This document shows positions 1 to 8,758 of a DNA stretch of 64,000 bases, piece after piece (position 1 is the first letter of the stretch; every line of letters starts with the position of its first letter). The position numbers and the translations under genes were made by a program. This stretch comes from Sphingobacteriaceae bacterium (GTDB lineage: Bacteria; Bacteroidota; Bacteroidia; UBA7662). The stretch spans positions 62,001 through 126,000 of the forward strand of contig PNNG01000010.1 of NCBI GenBank assembly GCA_013824115.1, given 5' to 3'. Under the pieces are notes generated by a model. It did not search any database and had not been told where the DNA came from. It worked only from the letters and a program-made list of their open reading frames with translations.

Positions 1-795
1 AAGCTGAATGATGGCTCGCAAGCCCATGGTGGGATTTTCGTTCAGCTTCTTTAAACCAAAATGGGTGAGAATGCGGTTTTCTCCTAAAATCGGCACAATA
101 TCGGCCGCAATACTCACAGCCAATAAATCAAGCGACTGCAATACGTACTGATCGTCGATTTCATTTCGGCTGGCAAATGCCTGAGCCAACTTGAAACCAA
201 TGCCACAGCCACTGAGCTCTTTGAAAGGATATGGACAATCGGCCTGTTTGGGATTCAAAATAGCCGCCGCATGGGGAATGGCAGCAGGCAAATGGTGGTC
301 AGTAATGATTACGGGCAACCCTTTGCTATTGGCATAATCTACTTGCTCATTGGCTGTAATGCCACAATCGAGTGTAATGATGAGATTATATCCTTGCTCA
401 ACGGCCCAATCGATGGCTTGTATCGAAAGCCCGTAACCTTCTGAATGCCTATCAGGAATGTAGTAGCCTACCTGATCATAAATGTGTTTGAAAAAGCGAT
501 AAAGCAGTGCCACTGCCGTGGTGCCGTCCACATCGTAATCGCCATAAATCAAAATTCGGTCTTGATTTCTGATCGCTTCTTCTATGATACTCACCGCTTT
601 GTCCATGTCCTTCATCAAAAAAGGATCATGCAAAAGTGATAATTCGGGCCTGAAAAAGGTCTTAGCTTCATCGTAAGTGCCGACGCCGCGACTTAACAAC
701 AAGCGGGCAATCAACGGGTCTACATTAATAGACTCCGCCAACGACACTGCATCTTCATCTGCGTGTTTTGGTTTGTATACCCACTTCTTTTCCAT
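1..795 (-). CDS. recJ: Single-stranded-DNA-specific exonuclease RecJ (N-terminal part; C-terminus beyond window)
   Basis: RecJ degrades single-stranded DNA 5' to 3' in recombination and mismatch repair. The reverse strand translates without a stop from an ATG at 795 to the window edge, giving 265 residues. They show the DHH-family phosphoesterase motifs in order: GDYDVDGTTA (motif I), LDCGI and TDHH. These are the metal-binding motifs of RecJ. The protein starts MEKKWVYKPK, as is usual in Bacteroidota RecJ. Full-length RecJ is about 570 residues, so roughly half of the gene, including the DHHA1 and OB parts, lies outside the window. It is divergent from the methylmalonyl-CoA epimerase gene. 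Confidence 0.95.
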   Translation of the reverse strand, partial: MEKKWVYKPKHADEDAVSLAESINVDPLIARLLLSRGVGTYDEAKTFFRPELSLLHDPFLMKDMDKAVSIIEEAIRNQDRILIYGDYDVDGTTAVALLYRFFKHIYDQVGYYIPDRHSEGYGLSIQAIDWAVEQGYNLIITLDCGITANEQVDYANSKGLPVIITDHHLPAAIPHAAAILNPKQADCPYPFKELSGCGIGFKLAQAFASRNEIDDQYVLQSLDLLAVSIAADIVPILGENRILTHFGLKKLNENPTMGLRAIIQL

Positions 796-955
796 AACTC
801 CTATCTATCAGCCATTTAGCAATAATACACTTTCGCAATATTCGAACCCTAAAGATAATCAGCGAATTGCAAAAAAGGTTCGAACAATTGCGCAGTTGTT
901 TTTGAATTTAAAGCCTTTTTTAGGCTCATGAATCGGATAATTTTGTCCTTTTTGT

Positions 956-963
956 TAGCTTTG
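956..963 (+). promoter_or_regulatory. Candidate -7 box (TAnnTTTG) for methylmalonyl-CoA epimerase
   Basis: TAGCTTTG matches the Bacteroidota -7 consensus TAnnTTTG and lies 14 bases before the ATG at 978. A second match, TAATTTTG, lies at 938-945. No good TTTG element is seen at the usual 17-19 base spacing upstream of either, so which one is used is open. Confidence 0.4.
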
Positions 964-977
964 TCAAAAACCATCCT

Positions 978-1388
978 ATGTTTCTGAAAGTCGAACATTT
1001 AGGCATCGCAGTTAAATCGCTCGAAAGTGCCGAGGCCCTCTATGAACGCTTGTTGGGCACAACCGTCTACAAACGCGAAGCTGTAGAATCAGAGCACGTT
1101 ACTACTTCCTTCCTTCAAACCGGCGAAACCAAAATCGAACTCCTCGAGTCAACCGACCCCAATGGAGCCATCGGCAAATTCATTGAGAAAAAAGGAGAAG
1201 GGATTCACCACATCGCCTTTGAAGTAGCCGACATACATGCCGAAATGGACCGTTTGCGCAGCGAAGGTTTTATTCTTCTCAACGAAACGCCTAAAAAAGG
1301 TGCCGACAACAAGCTTGTGTGCTTTATTCATCCGAAATCGGCCAATGGCGTATTGGTTGAGCTTTGTCAGGAAATCAGACCTCAGTAA
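978..1388 (+). CDS. mce: Methylmalonyl-CoA epimerase
   Basis: It interconverts (2R)- and (2S)-methylmalonyl-CoA, linking propionyl-CoA metabolism to succinyl-CoA. The 136-residue protein is a complete VOC-fold (glyoxalase/bleomycin-resistance) protein of the usual epimerase length, with two betaalphabetabetabeta modules. Expected metal ligands are visible: His7 in EHLGIAV, His77/78 in GIHHIAFEV and Glu128 in VLVELC. The start MFLKVEHLGIAV fits the family. The gene is convergent with the next one and overlaps its end by 7 bases. No methylmalonyl-CoA mutase is in the window, so the partner enzyme lies elsewhere. Confidence 0.9.
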   Translation: MFLKVEHLGIAVKSLESAEALYERLLGTTVYKREAVESEHVTTSFLQTGETKIELLESTDPNGAIGKFIEKKGEGIHHIAFEVADIHAEMDRLRSEGFILLNETPKKGADNKLVCFIHPKSANGVLVELCQEIRPQ

Positions 1389-1960
1389 GCCGTAGGCTTA
1401 GGAGCCTGAAAAAGGCTGGGGTCTTGTTTGGCTTGTTGAAAATCAATTAGTTCGCCCGACAATGCTTTGCCTCCTTTGGGAGAACTCACTTCCCACCGCA
1501 ACAGCAAGCCCTTTCCGGGTACTTGTCCCCATTCTGCACCCTGAATGCGGCCAAGCAATTGGTTGTAATCGAAAGCTACCGAGGGAGCATACCATCCCTC
1601 TAATATTTGTCCGGTTGACAACTGCAGTTTGATGGGCAACGCCTTTAATCCGGCAATCACCTGCTCAGAACCACTGGCCTTCAGGGGTTTAGCAGCTACT
1701 AAATTGGGCAATTTGGCCTCATCCGCTTTTTGTGCTCCGGCAGTCCATGCTTGTAAAAGCGGACTCGTAGAAGCCACTAAATAAAAGATTGGCTTTTGAT
1801 CCCCTCTTTGTACCAGAGCTTGCTGAGGGCGAACAAAAACCGTCACCCGGGTTTCCTGGCCTGCAATCATTTGCTTGTAAACCAAACGTCCTTCAAATTC
1901 TTGAGCTTGTGCGGTGTGCAAACCAAGCCATAGTAGGACAATCAAACTCAAATATTTCAT
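1382..1960 (-). CDS. Secreted protein of unknown function, DUF4412-like
   Basis: This 192-residue protein begins with a clear signal peptide (MKYLSLIVLLWLGLHTAQAQ), so it is exported to the periplasm or outer membrane. The mature part has the look of the DUF4412-type proteins of Bacteroidota: an EFEGRLVYK opening strand, a short conserved-looking block on the value of a bound or stored quantity, and beta-rich remainder. I cannot identify an active site and assign no function. It ends 7 bases inside the 3' end of mce on the other strand, a tail-to-tail overlap that leaves no room for a terminator between the two. Confidence 0.7.
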   Translation of the reverse strand: MKYLSLIVLLWLGLHTAQAQEFEGRLVYKQMIAGQETRVTVFVRPQQALVQRGDQKPIFYLVASTSPLLQAWTAGAQKADEAKLPNLVAAKPLKASGSEQVIAGLKALPIKLQLSTGQILEGWYAPSVAFDYNQLLGRIQGAEWGQVPGKGLLLRWEVSSPKGGKALSGELIDFQQAKQDPSLFQAPKPTAY

Positions 1961-2069
1961 GATGTAGTGTTTGTTCGAATTTCAGCTTTTTAATCGATAC
2001 TTCCAACCACTTGTCTCAAAAAGCAAAAGCCGCATCCAGTGAACGCGGCCTTTGCTATTCTTCGTGCAA

Positions 2070-3269
2070 TCAGGAAATTACTCCCAACTTTTTGCCCACT
2101 TTGGTAAAGGCCTCTATGGCTCTGTTCAAGTGTTCGGTGGTATGGGCAGCCGATAGCTGCACCCTGATGCGTGCTTGTCCTTTGGGCACCACTGGGAAGA
2201 AAAATCCGATCACATAAATTCCTTCTTTCAGCAATTCATCGGCCATCACCTGGCTTAGTTTGGCATCGTACAACATGATCGGCACGATGGCAGAGTCACC
2301 GTCTTTAATATCGAAACCAGCTGCCAAAATGCCCTTTTTGAAGTGTTTTACATTGGCCTCCAGTTGGTCGCGCAGGGCTGTACTTTCATCCAGCATTTTG
2401 AATACCTCCAACGATGCCCCTACGATGGTGGGGGCAAGACTGTTGCTGAACAAGTAGGGTCTCGACCTTTGGCGCAACATATCGATAATGGCTTTTCGGC
2501 CCGTGGTGTAACCTCCCATGGCCCCACCCAAAGCTTTTCCCAAAGTGCCTGTGATGATGTCGACTTTGCCCATTACCCCGCACAGTTCGGGAGTGCCTCG
2601 GCCTGTTGCGCCCAAAAAGCCCGCAGCGTGACATTCATCTATCATGGTCATGGCCTCGTATTTTTCGGCCAATGCCACAATTTTATCGAGTTGGGCAACA
2701 TAGCCATCCATACTGAAAACTCCATCGGTTACAACAAGGATGTTGCGCGCACCCTCTTGTCGGGCGAGTTGCAACTGGACTTCCAAATCGGCCATATCGT
2801 TGTTCTGATAACGATAGCGGCGCGCTTTACACAAGCGCACGCCATCGATAATAGAGGCATGGTTGAGACTATCGCTTACAATGGCATCCTGTTCGTGCAA
2901 CAAGGGTTCAAAAACACCTCCATTGGCATCAAAAGCAGCCGCATACAAAATGGTATCCTCGGTATGATAAAAGCGCGCAATGGTAGCCTCTAGTTCCTTA
3001 TGAATATCCTGCGTTCCGCAAATGAACCGAACGCTGCTCATGCCAAAACCATGGGTATCTAAGGTGCGTTTGGCTGCCTCAATGATGCGTGGGTGATTCG
3101 ATAAACCCAAATAATTGTTCGCGCAAAAATTCAACACCTTTTCGCCAGTACTTAAGGTAATCTCAGCGTCTTGCGCAGAGGTAATGATGCGTTCGCGCTT
3201 GTAAAGACCTGCAGCTTCAATATCGAGGAGCTCTTTATCGAGCAGGGGTTGAAGGGTGTTTTGGTACAT
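2070..3269 (-). CDS. kbl: Glycine C-acetyltransferase (2-amino-3-ketobutyrate CoA ligase)
   Basis: A PLP enzyme that cleaves 2-amino-3-ketobutyrate with CoA to glycine and acetyl-CoA, the second step of threonine degradation. The protein is 399 residues, close to the E. coli enzyme (398). The PLP lysine is Lys245 in GTLGKALGG; NYLGLSNHP, DSLNHASI and DECHAAGFLG are the usual alpha-oxoamine synthase motifs. An upstream in-frame ATG at 3338 would add 23 residues (MGLHSRR...) with no family similarity, so I chose the ATG at 3269 (MYQNTLQPLL). Threonine dehydrogenase is not in the window. Related enzymes (serine palmitoyltransferase, BioF) share the fold, but the sequence is most like KBL. Confidence 0.93.
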   Translation of the reverse strand: MYQNTLQPLLDKELLDIEAAGLYKRERIITSAQDAEITLSTGEKVLNFCANNYLGLSNHPRIIEAAKRTLDTHGFGMSSVRFICGTQDIHKELEATIARFYHTEDTILYAAAFDANGGVFEPLLHEQDAIVSDSLNHASIIDGVRLCKARRYRYQNNDMADLEVQLQLARQEGARNILVVTDGVFSMDGYVAQLDKIVALAEKYEAMTMIDECHAAGFLGATGRGTPELCGVMGKVDIITGTLGKALGGAMGGYTTGRKAIIDMLRQRSRPYLFSNSLAPTIVGASLEVFKMLDESTALRDQLEANVKHFKKGILAAGFDIKDGDSAIVPIMLYDAKLSQVMADELLKEGIYVIGFFFPVVPKGQARIRVQLSAAHTTEHLNRAIEAFTKVGKKLGVIS

Positions 3270-3421
3270 GGAATTCGATTTATCGGTCAAAAATACGGCT
3301 TTCCACAGCATACACAGCCGTCTGCTGTGAAGGCCCATAAAACGTCATTAAAATAAAAAGAGCCCGATTTATCTATAATTCCCGCAAGGAGGGTAACTTT
3401 ACCCAAACAATCACCCAAACC

Positions 3422-4738
3422 ATGAAAATAGCCGTAGTTGGTACCGGATATGTAGGACTCGTAACCGGAACCTGTTTTGCCGAAGTTGGCATTGACGTTA
3501 CTTGTGTTGACATCGACCAACGTAAAATTGATAATCTTCACAAAGGCATCATGCCCATTTACGAGCCAGGGCTCGAGGAAATGGTGCTGCGAAATGTAGA
3601 TAAAGGTCGCCTGCACTTTAGCACCTCCTTACAAGAAGCCATCCAAGGCGCCGAAGTAGCCTTCATTGCGGTAGGCACTCCTCCCGGCGAAGATGGCAGT
3701 GCCGACCTCAAATACGTGCTTGGTGTTGCCAAAGAAATAGGCACACACATGAACGATTATTTGGTGGTGGTAACTAAATCGACCGTGCCGGTGGGAACCA
3801 GCGAAAGGGTTCGCAAAGCTGTTTTTGAGGCCCAAGCCTTACGTGGGGTGAACATTGCCTATGATGTAGCATCGAATCCTGAATTTTTAAAAGAAGGCGC
3901 TGCTATTGAGGACTTTTTGAAGCCCGACCGCATTGTGGTGGGCACCTCGAGCAAAAAAGCAGAAGAAACCATTGGCAAGTTGTACAAGCCATTTACGCTC
4001 AATGGCCATCCGGTAATTTACATGGATATTCCATCGGCTGAAATGACCAAATATGCGGCCAATGCCATGCTGGCTACCAAAATCAGCTTCATGAACGACA
4101 TCGCCAACCTCTGCGAAATCATGGGTGCTGATGTGAACCTGGTGCGCAAAGGCATTGGCAGCGATCCCCGCATTGGCAATAAATTCATTTATCCGGGTGT
4201 GGGCTACGGAGGCAGTTGTTTCCCCAAAGACGTAAAAGCGCTTATTCGTACCGCCCGTGAGCATGGCCACGAAATGCGCATTTTGGAATCGGTAGAAGAT
4301 GTAAACGACGACCAAAAAATGGTGATGTCAAAAAAGGTGGTTCGTCATTATGGCGAAGACCTGAAAGGCAAAACCTTTGCGGTGTGGGGACTGAGTTTCA
4401 AGCCCAAAACCGATGACATGCGCGAGGCGCCTTCGGTTGTGATCATCAATGAATTGCTGAAACGCGGTGCTCAAGTGCGTGCTTACGATCCGGTTGCCAT
4501 GGAAGAAGCCAAACACCAATTGCATGACACCATTGCGTATGCCAAAGACCAGTACGACGCACTGCTCGATGCCGATGCTTTGTTGCTCATCACCGAATGG
4601 CCCGAATTCAGGGTGCCCAATTTTGATGTGGTTAAAAAACTCATGCGCGGCACGGTGATTTTTGATGGCAGAAACCAGTACGACCGCCACGAACTGCGAG
4701 AAATGGGCTTTACCTACTACGGTATAGGCTTACAGTAA
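3422..4738 (+). CDS. ugd: UDP-glucose 6-dehydrogenase
   Basis: It oxidises UDP-glucose to UDP-glucuronate with two NAD+, supplying precursors for capsule, exopolysaccharide or LPS. The 438-residue protein has the N-terminal Rossmann motif GTGYVGL (residues 7-13), the catalytic cysteine Cys266 in GYGGSCFPKD, and a C-terminal UDP-binding domain starting near VWGLSFKPKTDDMREAPS. Length and motifs are those of the bacterial single-chain enzyme. It stands as a single gene with its own terminator at 4761. No other capsule genes are adjacent, although a glycosyltransferase and an LpxH-like protein lie at 10.4-12.3 kb. Confidence 0.95.
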   Translation: MKIAVVGTGYVGLVTGTCFAEVGIDVTCVDIDQRKIDNLHKGIMPIYEPGLEEMVLRNVDKGRLHFSTSLQEAIQGAEVAFIAVGTPPGEDGSADLKYVLGVAKEIGTHMNDYLVVVTKSTVPVGTSERVRKAVFEAQALRGVNIAYDVASNPEFLKEGAAIEDFLKPDRIVVGTSSKKAEETIGKLYKPFTLNGHPVIYMDIPSAEMTKYAANAMLATKISFMNDIANLCEIMGADVNLVRKGIGSDPRIGNKFIYPGVGYGGSCFPKDVKALIRTAREHGHEMRILESVEDVNDDQKMVMSKKVVRHYGEDLKGKTFAVWGLSFKPKTDDMREAPSVVIINELLKRGAQVRAYDPVAMEEAKHQLHDTIAYAKDQYDALLDADALLLITEWPEFRVPNFDVVKKLMRGTVIFDGRNQYDRHELREMGFTYYGIGLQ

Positions 4739-4760
4739 TAGGCATACTTTCCTCTCATTT

Positions 4761-4785
4761 AAACCGGCCATGCGCCGGTTTTTTT
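4761..4785 (+). terminator. Rho-independent terminator after ugd
   Basis: Arms AACCGGC and GCCGGTT (4762-4768 and 4774-4780) enclose a 5-base loop and run into a T stretch. It sits 23 bases after the ugd stop. Confidence 0.85.
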
Positions 4786-4840
4786 GTTCACAACATTGTC
4801 AAATCCAGCAGTTTTCTACAAAAATGTATGTGTTCGTGCC

Positions 4841-4848
4841 TATTTTTG
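4841..4848 (+). promoter_or_regulatory. Candidate -7 box (TAnnTTTG) for TPR lipoprotein
   Basis: TATTTTTG is an exact match to the Bacteroidota -7 consensus and ends only 6 bases before the ATG at 4855. If it is used, the transcript would have almost no 5' leader. It also argues against the alternative upstream start at 4828, which would lie before the box. Confidence 0.45.
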
Positions 4849-4854
4849 CAGCCC

Positions 4855-5397
4855 ATGAAGCGCACCCTCTACTACTTTTCTTTGCTGGCTTTTGCCGTTC
4901 TGCTGTTTACCCAGTCGTCATGCAATCGAAAGGCCGATGTTGATCCCAAAACAAAAGCCATGGCACGTATCGATAGCTTGGAAGCCGTCTTACTCGACGA
5001 TAGCCTCAGCTTGAGCGACCTCACCGCTTCAGAAATTGTAAAAGCCTATTTGCAATTTGCCGATGCGTACCCCAAAGACAGCAATGCGGTTGATTATTTG
5101 TTCAAGGCTTCCGACGTGATGCGCGGCATGTACCGCTATCAAGACGCTGTTCGGACATTAGAATTGGTTGTAGAGCGCTACCCCGATAGCGATAAGGCAC
5201 CCACTGCGCTGTTTTATGCCGGATTTATACTGCACAACGATACCGAGCAGAACAACCTTGCCATTCCTTATTTCCAGAAATTAATGGACGAGTTCCCCAA
5301 TCATCCTTTGGCCGATGATGCCCGGAACCTCATGCCGTTGCTCAATATGAGCGAAGAGCAGTTACTTGAATTTCTGAACCGCGACAAGGCATCTTAA
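4855..5397 (+). CDS. TPR-repeat outer-membrane lipoprotein (BamD/YbgF-like)
   Basis: A 180-residue lipoprotein. The N-terminus MKRTLYYFSL is followed by a hydrophobic stretch and a lipobox ending at Cys23 (TQSSC). The mature part has two to three TPR-like helical pairs: YPKDSNAVDYLFKASDVMRG, YRYQDAVRTLELVVERYPDS and NLAIPYFQKLMDEFPNHPLA, the spacing typical of BamD and YbgF type scaffolds. It is shorter than BamD (about 240-280), so I do not call it BamD. An in-frame ATG at 4828 would add nine residues before the signal peptide; I prefer 4855 because it places Met directly before the charged n-region. The gene is convergent with cdaA, whose stop is 7 bases away. Confidence 0.75.
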   Translation: MKRTLYYFSLLAFAVLLFTQSSCNRKADVDPKTKAMARIDSLEAVLLDDSLSLSDLTASEIVKAYLQFADAYPKDSNAVDYLFKASDVMRGMYRYQDAVRTLELVVERYPDSDKAPTALFYAGFILHNDTEQNNLAIPYFQKLMDEFPNHPLADDARNLMPLLNMSEEQLLEFLNRDKAS

Positions 5398-5403
5398 GCC
5401 CGC

Positions 5404-6192
5404 TTATGCCAGTAATTGGCCCAATTTAGTAATGAGCTTTTTGCGGTCGGTATATGGATGCAATCTGCCATTGATGGCCAGCGATATACGTCCTGTTTCT
5501 TCCGACACCACTAAAACCACCGCATCACTGTGTTCCGAGATGCCCAAGGCCGAGCGATGGCGGAGTCCCAAATCATCGGGTATATCCGGGTTTTCGGAAA
5601 TAGGCAAAACACAACCAGCAGCCTTGCACTTTCCATTGGCTACAATTACAGCCCCATCGTGTAAGGGACTGTACTTATTGAATAAACTTTCGAGCAATCG
5701 ACTACTGATTTTCGCATCGAGCGTTTCTCCCGTATTGGCGAAAAACTGTAATTCACTGGTACGGGCAAAAACCACCAGCATACCGGTGCGTTCATGCGCC
5801 ATGCGCCAGGCTGCATTCACTGCCTCTTGCACATAATTGAAATCTTGCTCGGTACTCTGCACCTGTCCCGAAAACAGCCGCCTAATCCAACCCCGATTCT
5901 TAAAAGCGGCATTTTTACCAATCATCAACAGAAATCGGCGTATTTCGGGCTGAAACAGGATGATCAGGGAAATAACGCCAACCCCTATGAATTGTCCCAG
6001 TATGCGGGCCAACAACCGAAGTTCGAGGGCATCTACCACCAGATAGAGCACATAAATGGCTACCAGTCCGAGCAGGATATTCACCGCCAAACTACCGCGT
6101 ACCAACTTATACAGTTGGTAAAGCAGCACCAAAACCAGGCTGATATCGATGACACTGCGCCAATTGAAGTTGGCAAATAGGGTTTCAAACAT
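5404..6192 (-). CDS. cdaA: Diadenylate cyclase CdaA (membrane-anchored)
   Basis: It makes the second messenger c-di-AMP from two ATP, which controls potassium and osmotic balance and envelope homeostasis. The 262-residue protein has three N-terminal membrane helices (roughly residues 14-30, 36-56 and 66-80) followed by a DisA_N cyclase domain. The catalytic motifs are present: DGA at 179-181 and RHR at 211-213. The start codon overlaps the end of folP by 8 bases, so the two are very likely co-transcribed and translationally coupled. In Firmicutes cdaA is coupled to cdaR and glmM instead; here neither is adjacent, although glmS lies at 46.8 kb. Confidence 0.93.
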   Translation of the reverse strand: MFETLFANFNWRSVIDISLVLVLLYQLYKLVRGSLAVNILLGLVAIYVLYLVVDALELRLLARILGQFIGVGVISLIILFQPEIRRFLLMIGKNAAFKNRGWIRRLFSGQVQSTEQDFNYVQEAVNAAWRMAHERTGMLVVFARTSELQFFANTGETLDAKISSRLLESLFNKYSPLHDGAVIVANGKCKAAGCVLPISENPDIPDDLGLRHRSALGISEHSDAVVLVVSEETGRISLAINGRLHPYTDRKKLITKLGQLLA

Positions 6193-7057
6193 GGTGAAGC
6201 TGCGAATAAAGTTGTGCCGCTTCTGCGGCAGCTTTTACATCGTGTACCCGCAAGATACGTGCACCATTTGAAAGGGCAAAGGCATGCAAGAAGGTTGTGC
6301 CATTCAAAGCCTCTTCGGGACCCACTTGGAGTGTTTTGTAGATCATGGATTTCCTTGATATGCCTGCAAGCACGGGATAGCCGAAACGGCTGAGTTGCTT
6401 GAGGGACGACAGCAATTCAAAATTTTGATTTACATTTTTAGCAAAACCAAATCCCGGATCCAAAACGATGTCTTTCACCCCCAGCAGACGCAATTGATGG
6501 GCCTTTTGTAGTAATTCTCCTACCACATCGGTTACCAGATGTTCGTATTGGTTCAGCTGGGTCATATTGGCAGGTGTGCCGCGCATATGCATCAAAATGT
6601 AGGGCACTGCGCAACGGGCCACGGTATCGAACATGGCTTCATCTAAGTTGCCCCCGCTTACATCGTTGATGATGTGAGCCCCGGCAGCAATGGCTTCTTC
6701 GGCAATGGAGGCGCGAAAAGTATCTACCGACAGCCAAGCTTTGGGGAAAGTTTCGCTTAAAAGCGCCACAGCGGGCAGCAGCCGATCGCGCTCTTCGCCT
6801 GGCAGCACATCTGCAGCACCGGGTCGGGTACTGTAAGCGCCCAGGTCGAGTATTTGCGCTCCTTGTTCGAGCATTTCAGCCGCCTTATCAATCAGCAGTT
6901 GGTTTTGCAGACGCTTTGCGTCCCACAATCGACTGCCGGCATAAAACGAATCGGGCGTAAGGTTGACGATACCCATTACCAGAGGTCTTTCGATTGATAG
7001 CAGCCTCCCTCGCGCCTGAAGGGTTGTTTTTATTGGAAACAGCGTATCTTTATCCAT
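6185..7057 (-). CDS. folP: Dihydropteroate synthase
   Basis: It joins 6-hydroxymethyl-dihydropterin pyrophosphate to p-aminobenzoate in folate synthesis and is the sulfonamide target. The TIM-barrel motifs are clear: MGIVNLTPDSF near the N-terminus, DLGAYSTRPGA, INDVSGG, MHMRGTPANM and LDPGFGFAKN, with AGISRKSMI near the C-terminus. The chosen ATG at 7057 gives 290 residues; another ATG at 7078 would add seven. I prefer the shorter form because it leaves more promoter room before the divergent DUF1599 gene, but the choice is not secure. It overlaps cdaA downstream by 8 bases. Confidence 0.94.
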   Translation of the reverse strand: MDKDTLFPIKTTLQARGRLLSIERPLVMGIVNLTPDSFYAGSRLWDAKRLQNQLLIDKAAEMLEQGAQILDLGAYSTRPGAADVLPGEERDRLLPAVALLSETFPKAWLSVDTFRASIAEEAIAAGAHIINDVSGGNLDEAMFDTVARCAVPYILMHMRGTPANMTQLNQYEHLVTDVVGELLQKAHQLRLLGVKDIVLDPGFGFAKNVNQNFELLSSLKQLSRFGYPVLAGISRKSMIYKTLQVGPEEALNGTTFLHAFALSNGARILRVHDVKAAAEAAQLYSQLHHV

Positions 7058-7098
7058 TGAAATGTGCCCTTTGGGCATCGAAAATAAATCTTTTCCCT

Positions 7099-7644
7099 TT
7101 GAATCCCCAAACCGCTATTGCTTTCGACCGCATTCTGGCCCAGTGCCGCGAATTGTTTGAAAAAAAGACCCGCGATTATGGTACAGCCTGGCGCATTTTG
7201 CGCACCTCTTCGCTTACCGATCAGATTTACATCAAGGCTGCGCGCATTCGCAGCATCGAAGAAAAAGGGGTTCAACGCATCGCCGACGATATCAGGGGCG
7301 AGTATGTGGGGATGATCAATTATTGCATCATGGCCCTGGTTCAATTGGAGTTGCCCGAAAGTGCACCCCAGGAATTGGGCTTAGCGGAGGCTTTGCAGGC
7401 CTATGACAAGCAGCGCGACATTACCCGCGCGCTCTTGCTCGATAAGAATCACGACTATGGTGAGGCTTGGCGCGATATGCGCGTGAGTTCATTCACCGAT
7501 TTGATTCTAATGAAGCTTTTGCGCATCAAGCAAATTGAAGATAACGCAGGCAAAACCCTCGTTTCGGAAGGCGTAGATGCTGGTTTTCGCGACATCATTA
7601 ACTACTCTGTATTTGCACTCATTAAAACAGAAACAGCATCATGA
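7099..7644 (+). CDS. DUF1599 protein (two tandem DUF1599 modules)
   Basis: A protein of about 181 residues built from two copies of the same module: KKTRDYGTAWRILRTSS followed by TDQIYIKAARIRSIEEKG, then KNHDYGEAWRDMRVSS followed by TDLILMKLLRIKQIEDNAG. Each module ends with a segment like YVGMINYCIMALVQLE or FRDIINYSVFALIKTE. This is the DUF1599 family, common in Bacteroidota; its biochemical role is not established to my knowledge. No ATG is available near the domain start; TTG at 7099 places the first residue just before NPQTAIAFDRIL. The reading frame stays open further upstream to a TTG at 6994, which would overlap folP. The stop overlaps the next gene (ATGA). Confidence 0.8.
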   Translation: MNPQTAIAFDRILAQCRELFEKKTRDYGTAWRILRTSSLTDQIYIKAARIRSIEEKGVQRIADDIRGEYVGMINYCIMALVQLELPESAPQELGLAEALQAYDKQRDITRALLLDKNHDYGEAWRDMRVSSFTDLILMKLLRIKQIEDNAGKTLVSEGVDAGFRDIINYSVFALIKTETAS

Positions 7645-8753
7645 CCCCTATCATTCGATTTTTAACTGGTGCCTTATTCATTTTTTCTGGTTTCATTAAG
7701 GCCAACGACCCCATGGGCTTTGGCTACAAGCTGGAAGAATATTTTGGCGTATTTGGCATTACCTGGCTTAATCCCGCCGCCACCCTCCTGGCAGTGATCA
7801 TCTGTATCGTAGAAATGGGGCTTGGATTGGCATTGCTCATTGGCTGGCGTCGCATTTTCACCTTGTGGAGCCTCCTGCTCATGATTGTGTTTTTCACTTT
7901 CCTCACCTTTTACTCGGCTTGGTTCAATGTGGTTACCGATTGTGGGTGTTTTGGTGATTTTTTGAAGCTCACCCCATGGCAGTCGTTTACCAAAGACGTG
8001 GTATTGCTGGTATTTATTGGTTGGCTCTTTTTCCGCCGCGATCATTTCGCGCCTTTTTGGAGTGCCGATGTGCGTAATCGTTTGGTATTGGCCTTTGTGG
8101 TAAGCAGTACCTTGTTCAGCGCCTACACATGGGCTTACTTGCCGGTTATCGATTTCAGGCCCTATGCTGTGGGCAAGAGTATTTCGGAAGGCATGAAAAT
8201 TCCCGAAGGCGCCCCTATCGACGAATATAAAGACACTTGGTTTTACAAAGTAGATGGTGAAGTAAAAAGTTACAGCACCGATGATGCCCCTTGGGATCTG
8301 CCGGGTGCCGAATTTGTGGATCGCAAAACGGTGCTTGTAAAAAAGGGATATACCCCTCCCGTACACGATTTTACCATTTTCGACCTCGACGGAAACGACT
8401 ATACGGAAGATTTTTTGGTTGCCGACAGAACGCTTTTTATAGTTGCCTATCAATTCGGTAAAAGCAGAGAAGGCGCTTGGGAGGAGCTGGCTAGTGTATT
8501 GCGTTGGGCAGATGTTCATGGGGTGAAGGTGGCCTTACTTACTTCAAGCACACGCGAGCAGATTGCCGCTTTTAAAGCCGAATACAAAGCAGATTGGCCG
8601 GTGTACATCACCGATGGCACCACGCTTAAAACCATGATTCGCTCTAACCCCGGTTTGATGGCTTTGCGCAAGGGCAGGGTGGTAGAAATGTGGCCCGCAC
8701 GCAGCTTGCCCAGTTTGAACACCTTGGGAGAAGTACTTGAAGTGAATAATTAA
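7641..8753 (+). CDS. BT_3928-type protein: DoxX/MauE-like membrane domain plus thioredoxin-like domain
   Basis: The 370-residue protein begins with four predicted membrane helices (about residues 5-20, 44-66, 73-93 and 115-132) with a TDCGCFGDF segment after helix 3, as in MauE/DoxX-type redox membrane proteins. A further helix lies near 146-165. The C-terminal half (from about 245) resembles a thioredoxin-like fold (HDFTIFDLDGNDYTEDFLV, VALLTSSTREQIAAFK, PGLMALRKGRVVEMW) but has no CxxC pair. This matches the family annotated BT_3928 in Bacteroidota. I infer a role in envelope redox or disulfide metabolism; the substrate is unknown. The start overlaps the DUF1599 stop by 4 bases, implying coupling. 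Confidence 0.75.
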   Translation: MTPIIRFLTGALFIFSGFIKANDPMGFGYKLEEYFGVFGITWLNPAATLLAVIICIVEMGLGLALLIGWRRIFTLWSLLLMIVFFTFLTFYSAWFNVVTDCGCFGDFLKLTPWQSFTKDVVLLVFIGWLFFRRDHFAPFWSADVRNRLVLAFVVSSTLFSAYTWAYLPVIDFRPYAVGKSISEGMKIPEGAPIDEYKDTWFYKVDGEVKSYSTDDAPWDLPGAEFVDRKTVLVKKGYTPPVHDFTIFDLDGNDYTEDFLVADRTLFIVAYQFGKSREGAWEELASVLRWADVHGVKVALLTSSTREQIAAFKAEYKADWPVYITDGTTLKTMIRSNPGLMALRKGRVVEMWPARSLPSLNTLGEVLEVNN

Positions 8754-8758
8754 TCAAA

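Noticed and set aside
2343..2993. 216-codon plus-strand frame opposite kbl
   Set aside because: It is the antisense shadow of kbl; no signal, motif or family resemblance, and kbl's protein is clear.
7674..8519. 281-codon minus-strand frame over the BT_3928-type gene
   Set aside because: Antisense shadow; the plus-strand product has clear membrane helices and the CGCFG motif.
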